This document shows, piece by piece, positions 1 to 8,058 of a stretch of DNA of 64,000 bases. Source of the DNA: Flavobacterium frigoris PS1 (GTDB lineage: Bacteria > Bacteroidota > Bacteroidia > Flavobacteriales > Flavobacteriaceae); contig NZ_AHKF01000022.1 in assembly GCF_000252125.1 (NCBI RefSeq), forward strand, positions 62,001 through 126,000, in the 5' to 3' direction. Both the position numbers and the translations under genes were made by a program. Position 1 is the stretch's first letter. Each line of letters begins with the position of its first letter. The notes under the pieces were generated by a model that was given only the letters and a program-made list of their open reading frames with translations, was not told the DNA's origin and did no database searches.

Positions 1-988
1 TTCTACCATTGATAGGAAGTGCCTTATTAATAGAGTTATTTATGTTGAATGTGTCAATATCTTTTTTTTGGGTATCAATATAATCACTGATCAGGGTTAT
101 GTTCTTTAATTTCGACAACTCCTCTTCTTCAAGAAAACGGATACTGCTTGTTTTAATAAGGATATGTCTCTTAATTCGGCGTCCATCAGAATTAAGCATT
201 CCTCTCCAGTTTTGGAAAGAATCAGAACTCAAACTATACGTTGGGATAGTTGTGGTGGTATTGTCAAAATTTCGAACTTTAACAGTGGTTAAATTGATTT
301 CGATTACGTCTCCATCAGCGCCAAATTTGTCCATTGTTACCCAATCGCCTATTCGAATCATATCATTTACCGAAACCTGTACACTGGCTACAAAACCAAG
401 AATAATGTCTCTGAAAATTAATATTATTAATGCAGATACGGCTCCGAAAGTAGTTAGGATTTCTGTATGGTTGATCTCAAAAAGTCGGGAGATGATTACA
501 GTAATTCCCACCATCCAAAGCACAATCATGATAACCTGAATGAAACTATCAATGGGCTTGTCGCTGTAGCGTGCCTTTAGTTTTAAATAATCCCGTAATG
601 CATTAAATATAGTTCTGATAATCCATAAAACCAAAACAACGATATATATACTTACCAGCTTACCAAAAACACCTTCCCAATATTCGTATTTAGCCAGAAT
701 TATAGGAACTGATTTATAAATAAATAAAAGTGGAATAAGATGCGCGATGTATTTAGCGGTTTTATTGGTGACCAATAAATCATCGAATTTTGTTTTGGTT
801 TTCTGGGCTATAAATACCATAACCGTTACCAAAATAAGACGAAACACTACATACATAACGTAGGACAATAAGCATAGAATAGCTATGTTGAAAATCAAAC
901 TTATATAGGACGCAAAGTTGTAACTCATTCCCCATTTTCGAAAAATAGGGTAGAGGAAACCAAATGTTTTTTCGATGAATTTATACAT
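1..988 (-). CDS. Mechanosensitive ion channel, YbdG-type MscS family (3' end beyond window)
   Basis: This is the N-terminal 329 residues of an inner-membrane MscS-family channel that would release solutes on hypo-osmotic shock; the gene runs off the left edge. Several hydrophobic segments precede a pore-lining/beta region with the stretch GDWVTMDKFGADGD and the downstream motif FQNWRGM. These match, in the same order, the complete channel at 39429-40703 (GDWISMPKYDADGD, FKNWRGM), so the two are paralogues. The start ATG at 988 overlaps the end of the upstream DUF3817 gene (ATGTATAA), which suggests translational coupling. The YbdG-type assignment, rather than small MscS, rests on the long N-terminal membrane part and the extended loop after GDW. 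The gating threshold cannot be judged from sequence. Confidence 0.9.
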   Translation of the reverse strand, partial: MYKFIEKTFGFLYPIFRKWGMSYNFASYISLIFNIAILCLLSYVMYVVFRLILVTVMVFIAQKTKTKFDDLLVTNKTAKYIAHLIPLLFIYKSVPIILAKYEYWEGVFGKLVSIYIVVLVLWIIRTIFNALRDYLKLKARYSDKPIDSFIQVIMIVLWMVGITVIISRLFEINHTEILTTFGAVSALIILIFRDIILGFVASVQVSVNDMIRIGDWVTMDKFGADGDVIEINLTTVKVRNFDNTTTTIPTYSLSSDSFQNWRGMLNSDGRRIKRHILIKTSSIRFLEEEELSKLKNITLISDYIDTQKKDIDTFNINNSINKALPINGR

Positions 989-1265
989 TTTTCAAGTATT
1001 TCTTTTCAACGTAAAAAGCGCCAAAAGGAATTAAAGAAGCAGCTAGAATAATAGCTAAAGTTTTTAGTGACCATTTTTGCGATTTTTTCACAAGAATTGC
1101 CAATAAAACGTAGGCAATAAATAAGACTCCATGGCTCATCCCAATAGGGTATAATAAAGTATGGTACAGTTCGAAATTTGATGGCTTGATAAAAAGCATA
1201 TTTGAAAATAATACCAAATATGAAATTCCCTCTAGGACTGCTGTAATCTTAAAAATCTTGAGCAT
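981..1265 (-). CDS. DUF3817 family small membrane protein
   Basis: A 94-residue protein with three hydrophobic segments (roughly residues 9-28, 36-58 and 66-84) and a basic C-terminus. The pattern fits the DUF3817 family of small integral membrane proteins, with the central Y-P-x-G-M-x-H-G motif. Family function is not known. It lies directly upstream of, and overlaps by 8 bases, the mechanosensitive channel gene, so the two are probably co-transcribed. Length is typical for the family. Confidence 0.85.
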   Translation of the reverse strand: MLKIFKITAVLEGISYLVLFSNMLFIKPSNFELYHTLLYPIGMSHGVLFIAYVLLAILVKKSQKWSLKTLAIILAASLIPFGAFYVEKKYLKNV

Positions 1266-1334
1266 TTAATTTTTTTTAAGTAATAATTTACAAAATTAAG
1301 TATTATGATTGAAGTATTCAATCCCAAAGTAATT

Positions 1335-1342
1335 TACTTTTG
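1335..1342 (+). promoter_or_regulatory. -7 promoter box TACTTTTG for the DUF6155-like gene
   Basis: Exact match to the Bacteroidota -7 element TAnnTTTG, about 20 bases before the ATG at 1362. A TTG at 1309-1311 could serve as the -33 element with a slightly long spacer. It decides the start codon, because the upstream in-frame start at 1305 would lie before the transcript. Confidence 0.6.
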
Positions 1343-1361
1343 TAAATCTGAAACAGTTATA

Positions 1362-1889
1362 ATGAGTAAACGTGATTTAAAAAAATACCTAAACGAACTA
1401 AATAAAGAACAACTCGAGGAGCAAATCATCGAACTGTACGAAAAGTTCAGTACTGTCAAGGTCTACTATAATTTTGTTTTCAATCCTAAGGAAGATACTC
1501 TTTTGCAGGAATGTAAAATTAAAATCTCGCATGAATATTTTCCGATAAAAACCACGGGAAGGGGCAAAAAACCAAAAATGCGACGTAGTGTTGCTCAAAA
1601 GTACATTAAGCACTTTATTGTTTTGGGCGTAGACCCTTTTGTAATTGCAGATGTTATGCTTTATAATATTGAAATTGCACAAACCTTCTCCTCAGGGCAT
1701 CCCATAAAACAAGAGTTGTTTTATAAAAGTATGTTCAATTCCTTCGAGCAAGCTGTGGTTTTTATGATTGCAAATGGCATTTTACAGGAGTTTAAAGCAA
1801 GGATAGTGGCCATTCATAAGGAGACAATTTCCCAAAAATGGAAAAACGAATCCGAATTTGATGCGATAATTGAGCGATTTGAGTATTAA
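1362..1889 (+). CDS. DUF6155-like conserved hypothetical protein
   Basis: A soluble, highly charged 175-residue protein beginning MSKRDLKKYL. It resembles small Bacteroidota proteins grouped as DUF6155, but I assign this from memory of the N-terminal pattern only. The frame is open further upstream to 1305, but a TAnnTTTG promoter box at 1335-1342 puts transcription start near 1349. That makes the ATG at 1362 the only sensible start. No catalytic motif is visible. The next gene on the same strand has its own promoter, so this is probably a single-gene unit. Confidence 0.7.
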   Translation: MSKRDLKKYLNELNKEQLEEQIIELYEKFSTVKVYYNFVFNPKEDTLLQECKIKISHEYFPIKTTGRGKKPKMRRSVAQKYIKHFIVLGVDPFVIADVMLYNIEIAQTFSSGHPIKQELFYKSMFNSFEQAVVFMIANGILQEFKARIVAIHKETISQKWKNESEFDAIIERFEY

Positions 1890-1967
1890 TAGGTCGCTTA
1901 ATCCAAATTATTTAAATCTAGTCCTATATTTTCAATTAAATATAACAGAATTACTGTTTTTTAGGTG

Positions 1968-1975
1968 TATTTTTG
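1968..1975 (+). promoter_or_regulatory. -7 promoter box TATTTTTG for the SF2 helicase
   Basis: Exact TAnnTTTG match 20 bases upstream of the ATG at 1995. The alternative GTG start at 1965 lies upstream of the box and so cannot be on the transcript it drives. Confidence 0.55.
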
Positions 1976-1994
1976 CAAAAACCCAACAAAAACA

Positions 1995-3539
1995 ATGTTT
2001 GAAAATACTATAGAAATAGAAAAAGAAGACAAAAAAGAACTTTACGCGTATCAAAAAGGGGATATCGATGCCATATTTGAACGCATAGACAATGCGCCAA
2101 GACAACACCACTTGCTTTATCAACTACCTACGGGTGGCGGAAAAACAGTTGTATTCTCTGAAATCGTACGTCGATATCTGTCAAAAAATGAGAAGAAAGT
2201 AGTTGTATTGACACATAGAATTGAGTTGTGTAAGCAAACTTCCAAAATGTTGAAGGGGTTTGATGTTAAAAATAAAATCATCAACAGTAAAGTAAAAGAA
2301 CTTCCAGATCAAAACGAGTATTCTTGTTTTGTTGCCATGGTAGAAACTTTGAAAAACCGTATTAATGATGAGAAACTGCATCTTGATAATGTAGGTTTGG
2401 TGATTATTGATGAAGCGCACTACAATTCATTTAGAAAATTGCTTAGTTCATTCACCAATGCATTTATTTTAGGAGTTACAGCAACTCCTTTGAGTTCGAA
2501 TATTAAGTTACCTATGCACGAAAGCTACGACGAATTAATTGTTGGTGACACCATCAATTCATTGATCGAAAATGGCTTTTTGGCTAAAGCGATTACATAT
2601 AGTTATGACGTAGGTTTGACTTCGTTAAAAGTAGGAATTAATGGTGATTACACCGTTAAATCTTCTGATGATCTGTATACTAATATGGCCATGCAGGAGA
2701 AATTACTACATGCCTATACAGAGAAATCATTAGGTAAAAAGACCTTAATTTTCAATAACGGAATCAACACTTCCTTATATGTTTACGAGACATTTAGAGA
2801 GGCAGGCTACCCAATTCGTCATCTTGACAATACGAGCAGCACTGAAGAACGAAAGGATATTTTGCAATGGTTTAAGAAAACACCTGATGCCATTTTGACA
2901 TCAGTTGGTATCTTGACAACGGGTTTTGATGAACCTACTGTTGATACCATAATTCTTAACAGAGCTACAAAATCATTGACGTTATATTACCAAATGATTG
3001 GTCGTGGTTCAAGAAAATTACCAAATAAAGATATGTTTACCGTTATCGATTTGGGAAATAATGCAGCTCGTTTCGGACTGTGGAGTGAGCCGGTTAACTG
3101 GCAACATATTTTCAAATCACCGGAGTTCTACCTGGAAAATTTACGTGATGATACGGAGATAGAATTGTATTTTAAATACACAATGTCGCCAGAATTGCGA
3201 GCCAAATTCAGCAAAACGGCAGAAGTGTCTTTTGATGTTGATGAAGAGCATAAACTGATTATCGCTCAAAACTTACGTTCAAAAGTGGTTTTGGAAAAAT
3301 CATTAGAGCAACACGCAGCCATGTGTGTAGACAATACAGAAACGTTGCAAGAAGCAAAATCACTGTCAAAAGAATTAGACGAAGATATCGAGTGCCGTAT
3401 AAAACGCTATTCTAAATGTCTAAGTCAATGTAGTAAAAACTACCGCGAATGGCTTGTTGATGATTACAAACTGAAAATGACCTTATTAATTGGGAAAAAG
3501 TATCGTGAGAAAATCATGAACGAACCTGATGAAGAATAA
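1995..3539 (+). CDS. Superfamily II DEAD/DEAH-box helicase (RadD/YejH-like)
   Basis: A 514-residue ATP-dependent SF2 nucleic acid helicase. Motif I is LPTGGGKT (residues 44-51), motif II is DEAH (139-142), motif III is VTATP near residue 165, and motif VI is QMIGRGSRK in the second RecA-like domain. The layout resembles RadD/YejH and other single-protein DEAH helicases rather than a restriction subunit: no nuclease domain and no neighbouring methylase. The C-terminal roughly 130 residues are charged, with a cluster of cysteines (C-R-I-K-R-Y-S-K-C, then C) that might bind metal, as in RadD; this last point is inference. The start was chosen because the promoter box at 1968-1975 excludes the upstream GTG. 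It probably acts in DNA repair. Confidence 0.85.
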   Translation: MFENTIEIEKEDKKELYAYQKGDIDAIFERIDNAPRQHHLLYQLPTGGGKTVVFSEIVRRYLSKNEKKVVVLTHRIELCKQTSKMLKGFDVKNKIINSKVKELPDQNEYSCFVAMVETLKNRINDEKLHLDNVGLVIIDEAHYNSFRKLLSSFTNAFILGVTATPLSSNIKLPMHESYDELIVGDTINSLIENGFLAKAITYSYDVGLTSLKVGINGDYTVKSSDDLYTNMAMQEKLLHAYTEKSLGKKTLIFNNGINTSLYVYETFREAGYPIRHLDNTSSTEERKDILQWFKKTPDAILTSVGILTTGFDEPTVDTIILNRATKSLTLYYQMIGRGSRKLPNKDMFTVIDLGNNAARFGLWSEPVNWQHIFKSPEFYLENLRDDTEIELYFKYTMSPELRAKFSKTAEVSFDVDEEHKLIIAQNLRSKVVLEKSLEQHAAMCVDNTETLQEAKSLSKELDEDIECRIKRYSKCLSQCSKNYREWLVDDYKLKMTLLIGKKYREKIMNEPDEE

Positions 3540-3549
3540 GATATAAAAT

Positions 3550-3626
3550 AAGGAGCTAATCCCGCTGTACACTTTATCTGTTGTGGTGAACCCCACCACA
3601 ACAGGATATCGTTACCATCGGGGCTA
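3550..3626 (-). repeat. Structured intergenic repeat A, copy 1
   Basis: Read on the minus strand it starts TAGCCCCGAT and ends near TAGCTCCT. The core is ATC, one unpaired base, a 10-bp stem (3579-3588 with 3594-3603), a 5-base loop, and GAT closing the ATC. The flank GTACAGCGGG follows. The same edges and geometry recur at 61632-61711 and 27422-27520, but the stem sequence is different. It lies between two plus-strand helicase genes. No T-run follows on either side, so it does not look like a simple terminator. Confidence 0.75.
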
Positions 3627-3677
3627 AAAAGCAGAATACAAAACAACTATTTTTTATAAAATAACAAATCCAAAAAA

Positions 3678-5015
3678 ATGCCAAAACAATTCTCTGATTT
3701 AGGAATTTCAGCACCAATATTAAAAGCGATTACCGAATTGAAAATTGTTGTGCCAACAGAAATTCAACAAAAGACGATTCCGTTACTTTTAGCAAATACC
3801 ACTGATTTAGTAGGTCTTGCAAAGACAGGTACTGGAAAAACAGCTGCTTTTGGATTGCCACTTTTACAATTAACAGACACACAAATAGCTACTGTACAAG
3901 CTGTAATTCTGGTTCCAACACGTGAACTGGGACATCAGATTTTTAGAAACTTGGAAGATTTTGCAAAACACCTTCCCGAAGTTTCTATAGCGGCCACTTG
4001 CGGTGGAATCCCAATCAAACCACAAATGGAACGATTAGTTTCGCCAACACATATTGTTGTGGCTACGCCAGGACGTTTGATAGATTTGATTCAACGCAAA
4101 GCGATAAATCTTAAAGAAACTAAATTTCTTGTCCTTGACGAAGCCGATGAAATGGTGACTATCCTAAAAGAAAGTTTAGACGAAATCGTTGCTGAATTAC
4201 CTAAGGAACACAGAACCTTTTTGTTTTCAGCAACCATGCCAGGAGCAATAAAACAATTGGTTCAGAATTACCTAAACAAAAATGTGGTGCAAGTTAGTGC
4301 TAGCATGGAAACGATAGGCAACCAAGGAATTGATCATGAATACATTGTGGTTGATCCAATCGAGAAACTGGATGTTTTGATGCATTTCCTAAATTCTAAG
4401 GAAGGCGAACGTGGAATTATCTTTTGTAAAACAAAAGCGGCCGTGAATAAACTAGCCAAAAACTTAGCAATCAATCGTTTTTCATCGGGAGCATTACACG
4501 GCAGCTTATCGCAAGGGATTAGAGACCGTATCATGGAGCAATTCCGTGAAGGGCATATTAACATATTAGTGGCTACTGATTTAGCAGCTAGAGGAATTGA
4601 CGTAAAGGAAATATCCTATGTGGTCAATTATCATTTACCTGACGTATACGAGGCTTATGTGCACCGTAGCGGAAGAACAGCCAGAGCAGGAGCAAATGGG
4701 CTTTCCTTGACTGTTTTACAGCCTGAAGAAGTTGCTGAAATTGCTGATTTTGAAAAAGAGCTTGGAATCAAATTTTCTGAGTTTAAAAAACCAAGCGCCT
4801 TAAGTATTGAAGAAAATAATACCCTTTTATGGGCAAAACAAATATTTAAAACCAAACCCAACCATGAAGTGGATGCGGAATTAAAAACAAAAATAAAAAC
4901 GGTATTTCATCATTTGACGAAAGACGAATTGATCGAAAAACTACTAGCTAATTATTTGTTGCAAAATAAAAATGAACCGGCCGAAAAACCGGTTAAAAGA
5001 CAAAAAATGAAATAG
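3678..5015 (+). CDS. DEAD-box ATP-dependent RNA helicase
   Basis: A 445-residue DEAD-box RNA helicase of the RhlE/DeaD type that remodels RNA or ribosome assembly intermediates in the cytoplasm. Visible motifs are the Q-motif (FSDLG ... PTEIQ), Walker A AKTGTGKT (residues 48-55), PTREL, TPGR, DEAD (VLDEADEM), SAT (FSATMP), ARGIDV and HRSGRTAR. The C-terminal tail is basic (KPVKRQKMK), as is common for RNA contact. It is followed by a strong terminator at 5040-5082, so it ends its transcription unit. A repeat separates it from the preceding helicase. I do not assign it to a specific E. coli orthologue. Confidence 0.93.
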   Translation: MPKQFSDLGISAPILKAITELKIVVPTEIQQKTIPLLLANTTDLVGLAKTGTGKTAAFGLPLLQLTDTQIATVQAVILVPTRELGHQIFRNLEDFAKHLPEVSIAATCGGIPIKPQMERLVSPTHIVVATPGRLIDLIQRKAINLKETKFLVLDEADEMVTILKESLDEIVAELPKEHRTFLFSATMPGAIKQLVQNYLNKNVVQVSASMETIGNQGIDHEYIVVDPIEKLDVLMHFLNSKEGERGIIFCKTKAAVNKLAKNLAINRFSSGALHGSLSQGIRDRIMEQFREGHINILVATDLAARGIDVKEISYVVNYHLPDVYEAYVHRSGRTARAGANGLSLTVLQPEEVAEIADFEKELGIKFSEFKKPSALSIEENNTLLWAKQIFKTKPNHEVDAELKTKIKTVFHHLTKDELIEKLLANYLLQNKNEPAEKPVKRQKMK

Positions 5016-5039
5016 TATTTTTTCTATTTATTCATGAAA

Positions 5040-5082
5040 AACCATTGCAATGCTTGATAAAGCGCTGCAATGGTTTTTTTTT
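5040..5082 (+). terminator. Rho-independent terminator after the DEAD-box helicase
   Basis: Perfect 10-bp stem (5040-5049 with 5066-5075), a 16-base loop and a T-run at 5074-5082, 25 bases after the stop codon. Confidence 0.9.
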
Positions 5083-5454
5083 GCCTTTTATTTATTTAAA
5101 AATGAAAAAGGAATGCTAAATGAAGGTTCGGGAATACATTTAAAAGTACAAGAATATGCTAAATAAAAAAGCTTGGCAAAGCTATACTTAAGCAAGTACA
5201 AAAGCGCAACCCTGCTCGACAAAGCTCCAGTTTGCAACATGGATTAGCATCTTATATTCCGGACACAAACAAAGTAGATTTTGGATCGGGCTGAAAATTC
5301 TTTTGAATATTCTTTATTGAATGAAAACTAAAAATAATTTTAGTTAAATGAGCTATAAATCTGTTTTAAGAGCAATAACTTGTTTTATACTTCGTTATTT
5401 ACTCTAACAATAACTAGTTTTTTACTTAGTTATGAATTCAAAGCATTTTGCCTC
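5083..5454. other. Intergenic stretch, no gene seen
   Basis: About 370 bases between the terminator and the chosen start of the next gene. I see no reading frame with family character, no repeat shared with the rest of the window and no exact TAnnTTTG box. Confidence 0.5.
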
Positions 5455-6069
5455 ATGAAAAAAATGACAATTGCAACAATTGCCCTATTCTTTATTACAT
5501 CAAACATTTTTAGTCAAACAACAAATAAACGTATTGATTCTGCCTCTATAAAATATCAGTTTGATAACCTTATTGATAAATCAAATGATTTTCAGGGTTA
5601 TAAAGTGATTAAAGCAACTTCGTTACTTAAATTACAATCAAATGTCCTCGACTCTCTTTCCGTTTCAAAACAAAAGATTTTAGCCAATGCAGATTTTAGG
5701 AATTCACAAAAACGACTTATTGACAGTTTACAAAGCAAATCAACTGCCTCAAAAACGGTTGTTTCCAATTTAAGATCTGAAAAAGAAAGTATTTCACTTT
5801 TTGGCATTCAATTAAAAAAAACGTTTTTTAAAACATTGTTTTTCCTTATTGTACTTGCATTGATTGCTACGCTACTATTTTTTATCTTCCAGTTTAAAAA
5901 AAGCAATGCCATAACCATAGAAAGCAAGCTGGCATTAAAAGAGTCCGAAAAGGAGTTTGAAATATATAAAGAAAAAGCTTTGGAACGCGAACAGAAAGCT
6001 ATGCGAAGGCTACAGGATGAATTGAATAAAAGGAAAAAGGAATTCTCTGCGACTCTGCCTCGTGCATAA
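5455..6069 (+). CDS. Signal-peptide, single-pass membrane protein with coiled coil
   Basis: A 204-residue protein of unknown function. It begins with a typical Bacteroidota export signal (MKKMTIATIALFF, ending near SNIFSQ). A polar, heptad-rich external part covers residues 25-115, then comes a membrane span at about 123-147 (TLFFLIVLALIATLLFFIF). A charged cytoplasmic coiled coil rich in K and E completes it. The open frame extends 25 codons upstream to 5380, but the signal peptide fixes the start at 5455. Such proteins are often mis-annotated as tRNA methyltransferases in Flavobacteria; nothing in the sequence supports that. It stands alone, followed by a terminator. Confidence 0.7.
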   Translation: MKKMTIATIALFFITSNIFSQTTNKRIDSASIKYQFDNLIDKSNDFQGYKVIKATSLLKLQSNVLDSLSVSKQKILANADFRNSQKRLIDSLQSKSTASKTVVSNLRSEKESISLFGIQLKKTFFKTLFFLIVLALIATLLFFIFQFKKSNAITIESKLALKESEKEFEIYKEKALEREQKAMRRLQDELNKRKKEFSATLPRA

Positions 6070-6120
6070 AAGAGGAAGGTCTGAAAACCTTAGATTTTGA
6101 TCAAACACTAATAATTTAGA

Positions 6121-6157
6121 AAAGGACTGTTGAAAACGCATCGACGGTCCTTTTTTT
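6121..6157 (+). terminator. Rho-independent terminator after the coiled-coil membrane protein
   Basis: Stem AAGGACTGT (6122-6130) with ACGGTCCTT (one G-T wobble), followed by a T-run at 6151-6157. Confidence 0.85.
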
Positions 6158-6740
6158 AATGCTGCCAGTGTGTAATATTCTGGCATCCTAGAAATTTAGT
6201 TTTACAAACCGAATGCTAAAGGCCATACAAGTTTCCAAATCCTTATAAAGTGAACTACCGTCTAAAGCAAACCAGATCATTTGGGTATAGCAATAAAATT
6301 GACAGTAGGTGTGGACTAACCTTCAAAAATAGGTAGAGAATAGTTTCTGAAAAGAGACAAACAAGCCGAATTGGAAAAACTTGATTTTCAGCACCTGAGT
6401 ATTTTTCAATCTTCAAATGATTTTAATGCCCACTAACCAATATGCAACTTCTCAGGCTATTGTATTAAAAGTATGGACTAAACTAAATTTCATTTTAAAA
6501 GTTAATCATCTTAAATACAAGTAAATAGTAAAGTACAGATCAATTATTGTGATTGCAGATAAAATTTTTACAAGTGCAACAAGGTTATAATTTTTACAAC
6601 GCGATGCGTTGAATAAAATAGGTAAGCAATTTTAAAATAATCACATTATAGTTTTTTACTATCTGGAAATTTAATAGCCTCCCATAATTATTGTATATTT
6701 ATCATTGATATTTTTTTTTAATAAATAAGGAAACTAATAT
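6158..6740. other. 583-base intergenic stretch, no gene seen
   Basis: No open frame with recognisable character on either strand. It is AT-rich, especially from 6470 on, and presumably holds the promoter of the NDH-2 gene, but no exact TAnnTTTG box is visible. It could be decayed coding sequence; I could not match it to anything in the window. Confidence 0.45.
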
Positions 6741-7997
6741 ATGGAAATTGTAATAATAGGAGGAGGATTCGCCGGACTAAATTTGGCTAAAGAACTACTA
6801 GACCAAAAAGAAATTAATGTAACGCTTGTAGATAAAAACAACTATAATTTCTTCCCACCGCTAATATATCAGGTAGCCACGGCATTCCTGGAACCTTCAA
6901 GTATAAGTTATCCCTTTCGGAAATTTTTTGCAGGTAAAAAGAACCTTCAATTTAGGCTTGGGGATTTGCAAAAGGTTATTCCTGAAGAAAACAAAATCAT
7001 TCTGCATAACGGAGAATTGCATTACGACCAATTGATTTTTGCAACTGGGGCTGAAACCAGTTATTTTGGAATGGAAAATGTTAAGAAAAATGCGATTCCA
7101 ATGAAAACACTCAATGATGCCATTGAGATGCGAAATACAATACTAAAAAATCTTGAGAAAGCCGCTATTTGCAAAGACATGCGCAAACGTAGAAAGCTAT
7201 TGACTATCGTTGTTGCTGGCGGTGGGCCTACTGGAGTAGAAGTCTCTGGTATGTTTGCCGAAATGAGAAAAAACATCATTGGGAAAGAATACCCAGAGTT
7301 GGCTACATCAGCAAGTAATATCTATTTGATTGATGGAGGAGATGTTTTATTGGCACCCATGAGCAAAGCTTCACAAGAAGATACTTACAAAGCGCTATCA
7401 GATTTGGGAGTTGTTATAAAATTAGATACTCGTGTAATTGATTATAAAGATGACACTGTCTTCTTCTCGAACGGAAAGTCATTGGAAACCAAAAACCTTA
7501 TTTGGGCTGCAGGAGTTTCGGCAAAAACATTTGAGGGAATTCCAACAGAAAGTTATGGTCGTGGAAAACGAATGTCAACTGATGCGTTTAATAAGGTAAG
7601 TGGTTTCGAAAACATATATGCTATTGGTGATACTTGTATTCAGCTTACCGATGAGAATTTTCCGCAAGGACATCCCCAGGTGGCGCAAGTAGCTATTCAA
7701 CAAGGATTGAATTTGGCGGCCAACTTTAAACTGATGCATAAAAACAAACCATTATTACCATTTAAATACAATGACAAAGGTTCGATGGCAATCATAGGTA
7801 AGAATAAGGCTGTGGTAGATTTACCAAATCCTAAATGGCACTTTAATGGATTTATCGCCTGGTTAATTTGGTTGTTTGTACACCTAATTTCGTTGATAAC
7901 TTATCGCAATAGAATCACTACCTTCTTTAATTGGACAATTGCTTATTTTTCGAAAGACCAATCTTTACGAATGATCATTAGACCCAATAAAAACTAA
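6741..7997 (+). CDS. ndh: Type II NADH:quinone oxidoreductase (NDH-2)
   Basis: A 418-residue FAD enzyme that passes electrons from NADH to the quinone pool without pumping protons, at the inner face of the cytoplasmic membrane. The N-terminal FAD Rossmann motif is IIGGGFAGLNLAK (residues 4-16). A second nucleotide-binding motif VVAGGGPTGVEVSG sits in the middle. The late FAD motif is YAIGDTC, followed by HPQVAQVAIQQG, the quinone-site signature of NDH-2. A hydrophobic C-terminal segment (FIAWLIWLFVHLISLITY) anchors it to the membrane. Full length for the family. The gene has its own terminator at 8021-8058. Confidence 0.93.
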   Translation: MEIVIIGGGFAGLNLAKELLDQKEINVTLVDKNNYNFFPPLIYQVATAFLEPSSISYPFRKFFAGKKNLQFRLGDLQKVIPEENKIILHNGELHYDQLIFATGAETSYFGMENVKKNAIPMKTLNDAIEMRNTILKNLEKAAICKDMRKRRKLLTIVVAGGGPTGVEVSGMFAEMRKNIIGKEYPELATSASNIYLIDGGDVLLAPMSKASQEDTYKALSDLGVVIKLDTRVIDYKDDTVFFSNGKSLETKNLIWAAGVSAKTFEGIPTESYGRGKRMSTDAFNKVSGFENIYAIGDTCIQLTDENFPQGHPQVAQVAIQQGLNLAANFKLMHKNKPLLPFKYNDKGSMAIIGKNKAVVDLPNPKWHFNGFIAWLIWLFVHLISLITYRNRITTFFNWTIAYFSKDQSLRMIIRPNKN

Positions 7998-8020
7998 AGA
8001 AGCTAATTAGATAAATTTAC

Positions 8021-8058
8021 GCCTCAAGTACTGTAATTAAGTTCTTGAGGCTTTTTTT
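8021..8058. terminator. Terminator between convergent ndh and the exporter gene
   Basis: Stem GCCTCAAG (8021-8028) with CTTGAGGC (8044-8051) and a T-run on the plus strand at 8052-8059. It mainly serves the plus-strand NDH-2 gene and may also weakly stop the minus-strand gene. Confidence 0.85.

Noticed and set aside
99..539. A 146-codon plus-strand frame
   Set aside because: Lies wholly antisense to the partial mechanosensitive channel, whose motifs and reading frame are clear on the minus strand.
3550..3626. Repeat A as a plain intrinsic terminator
   Set aside because: No T-run follows the stem on either strand, and one copy lies upstream of divergent genes where no transcript ends.
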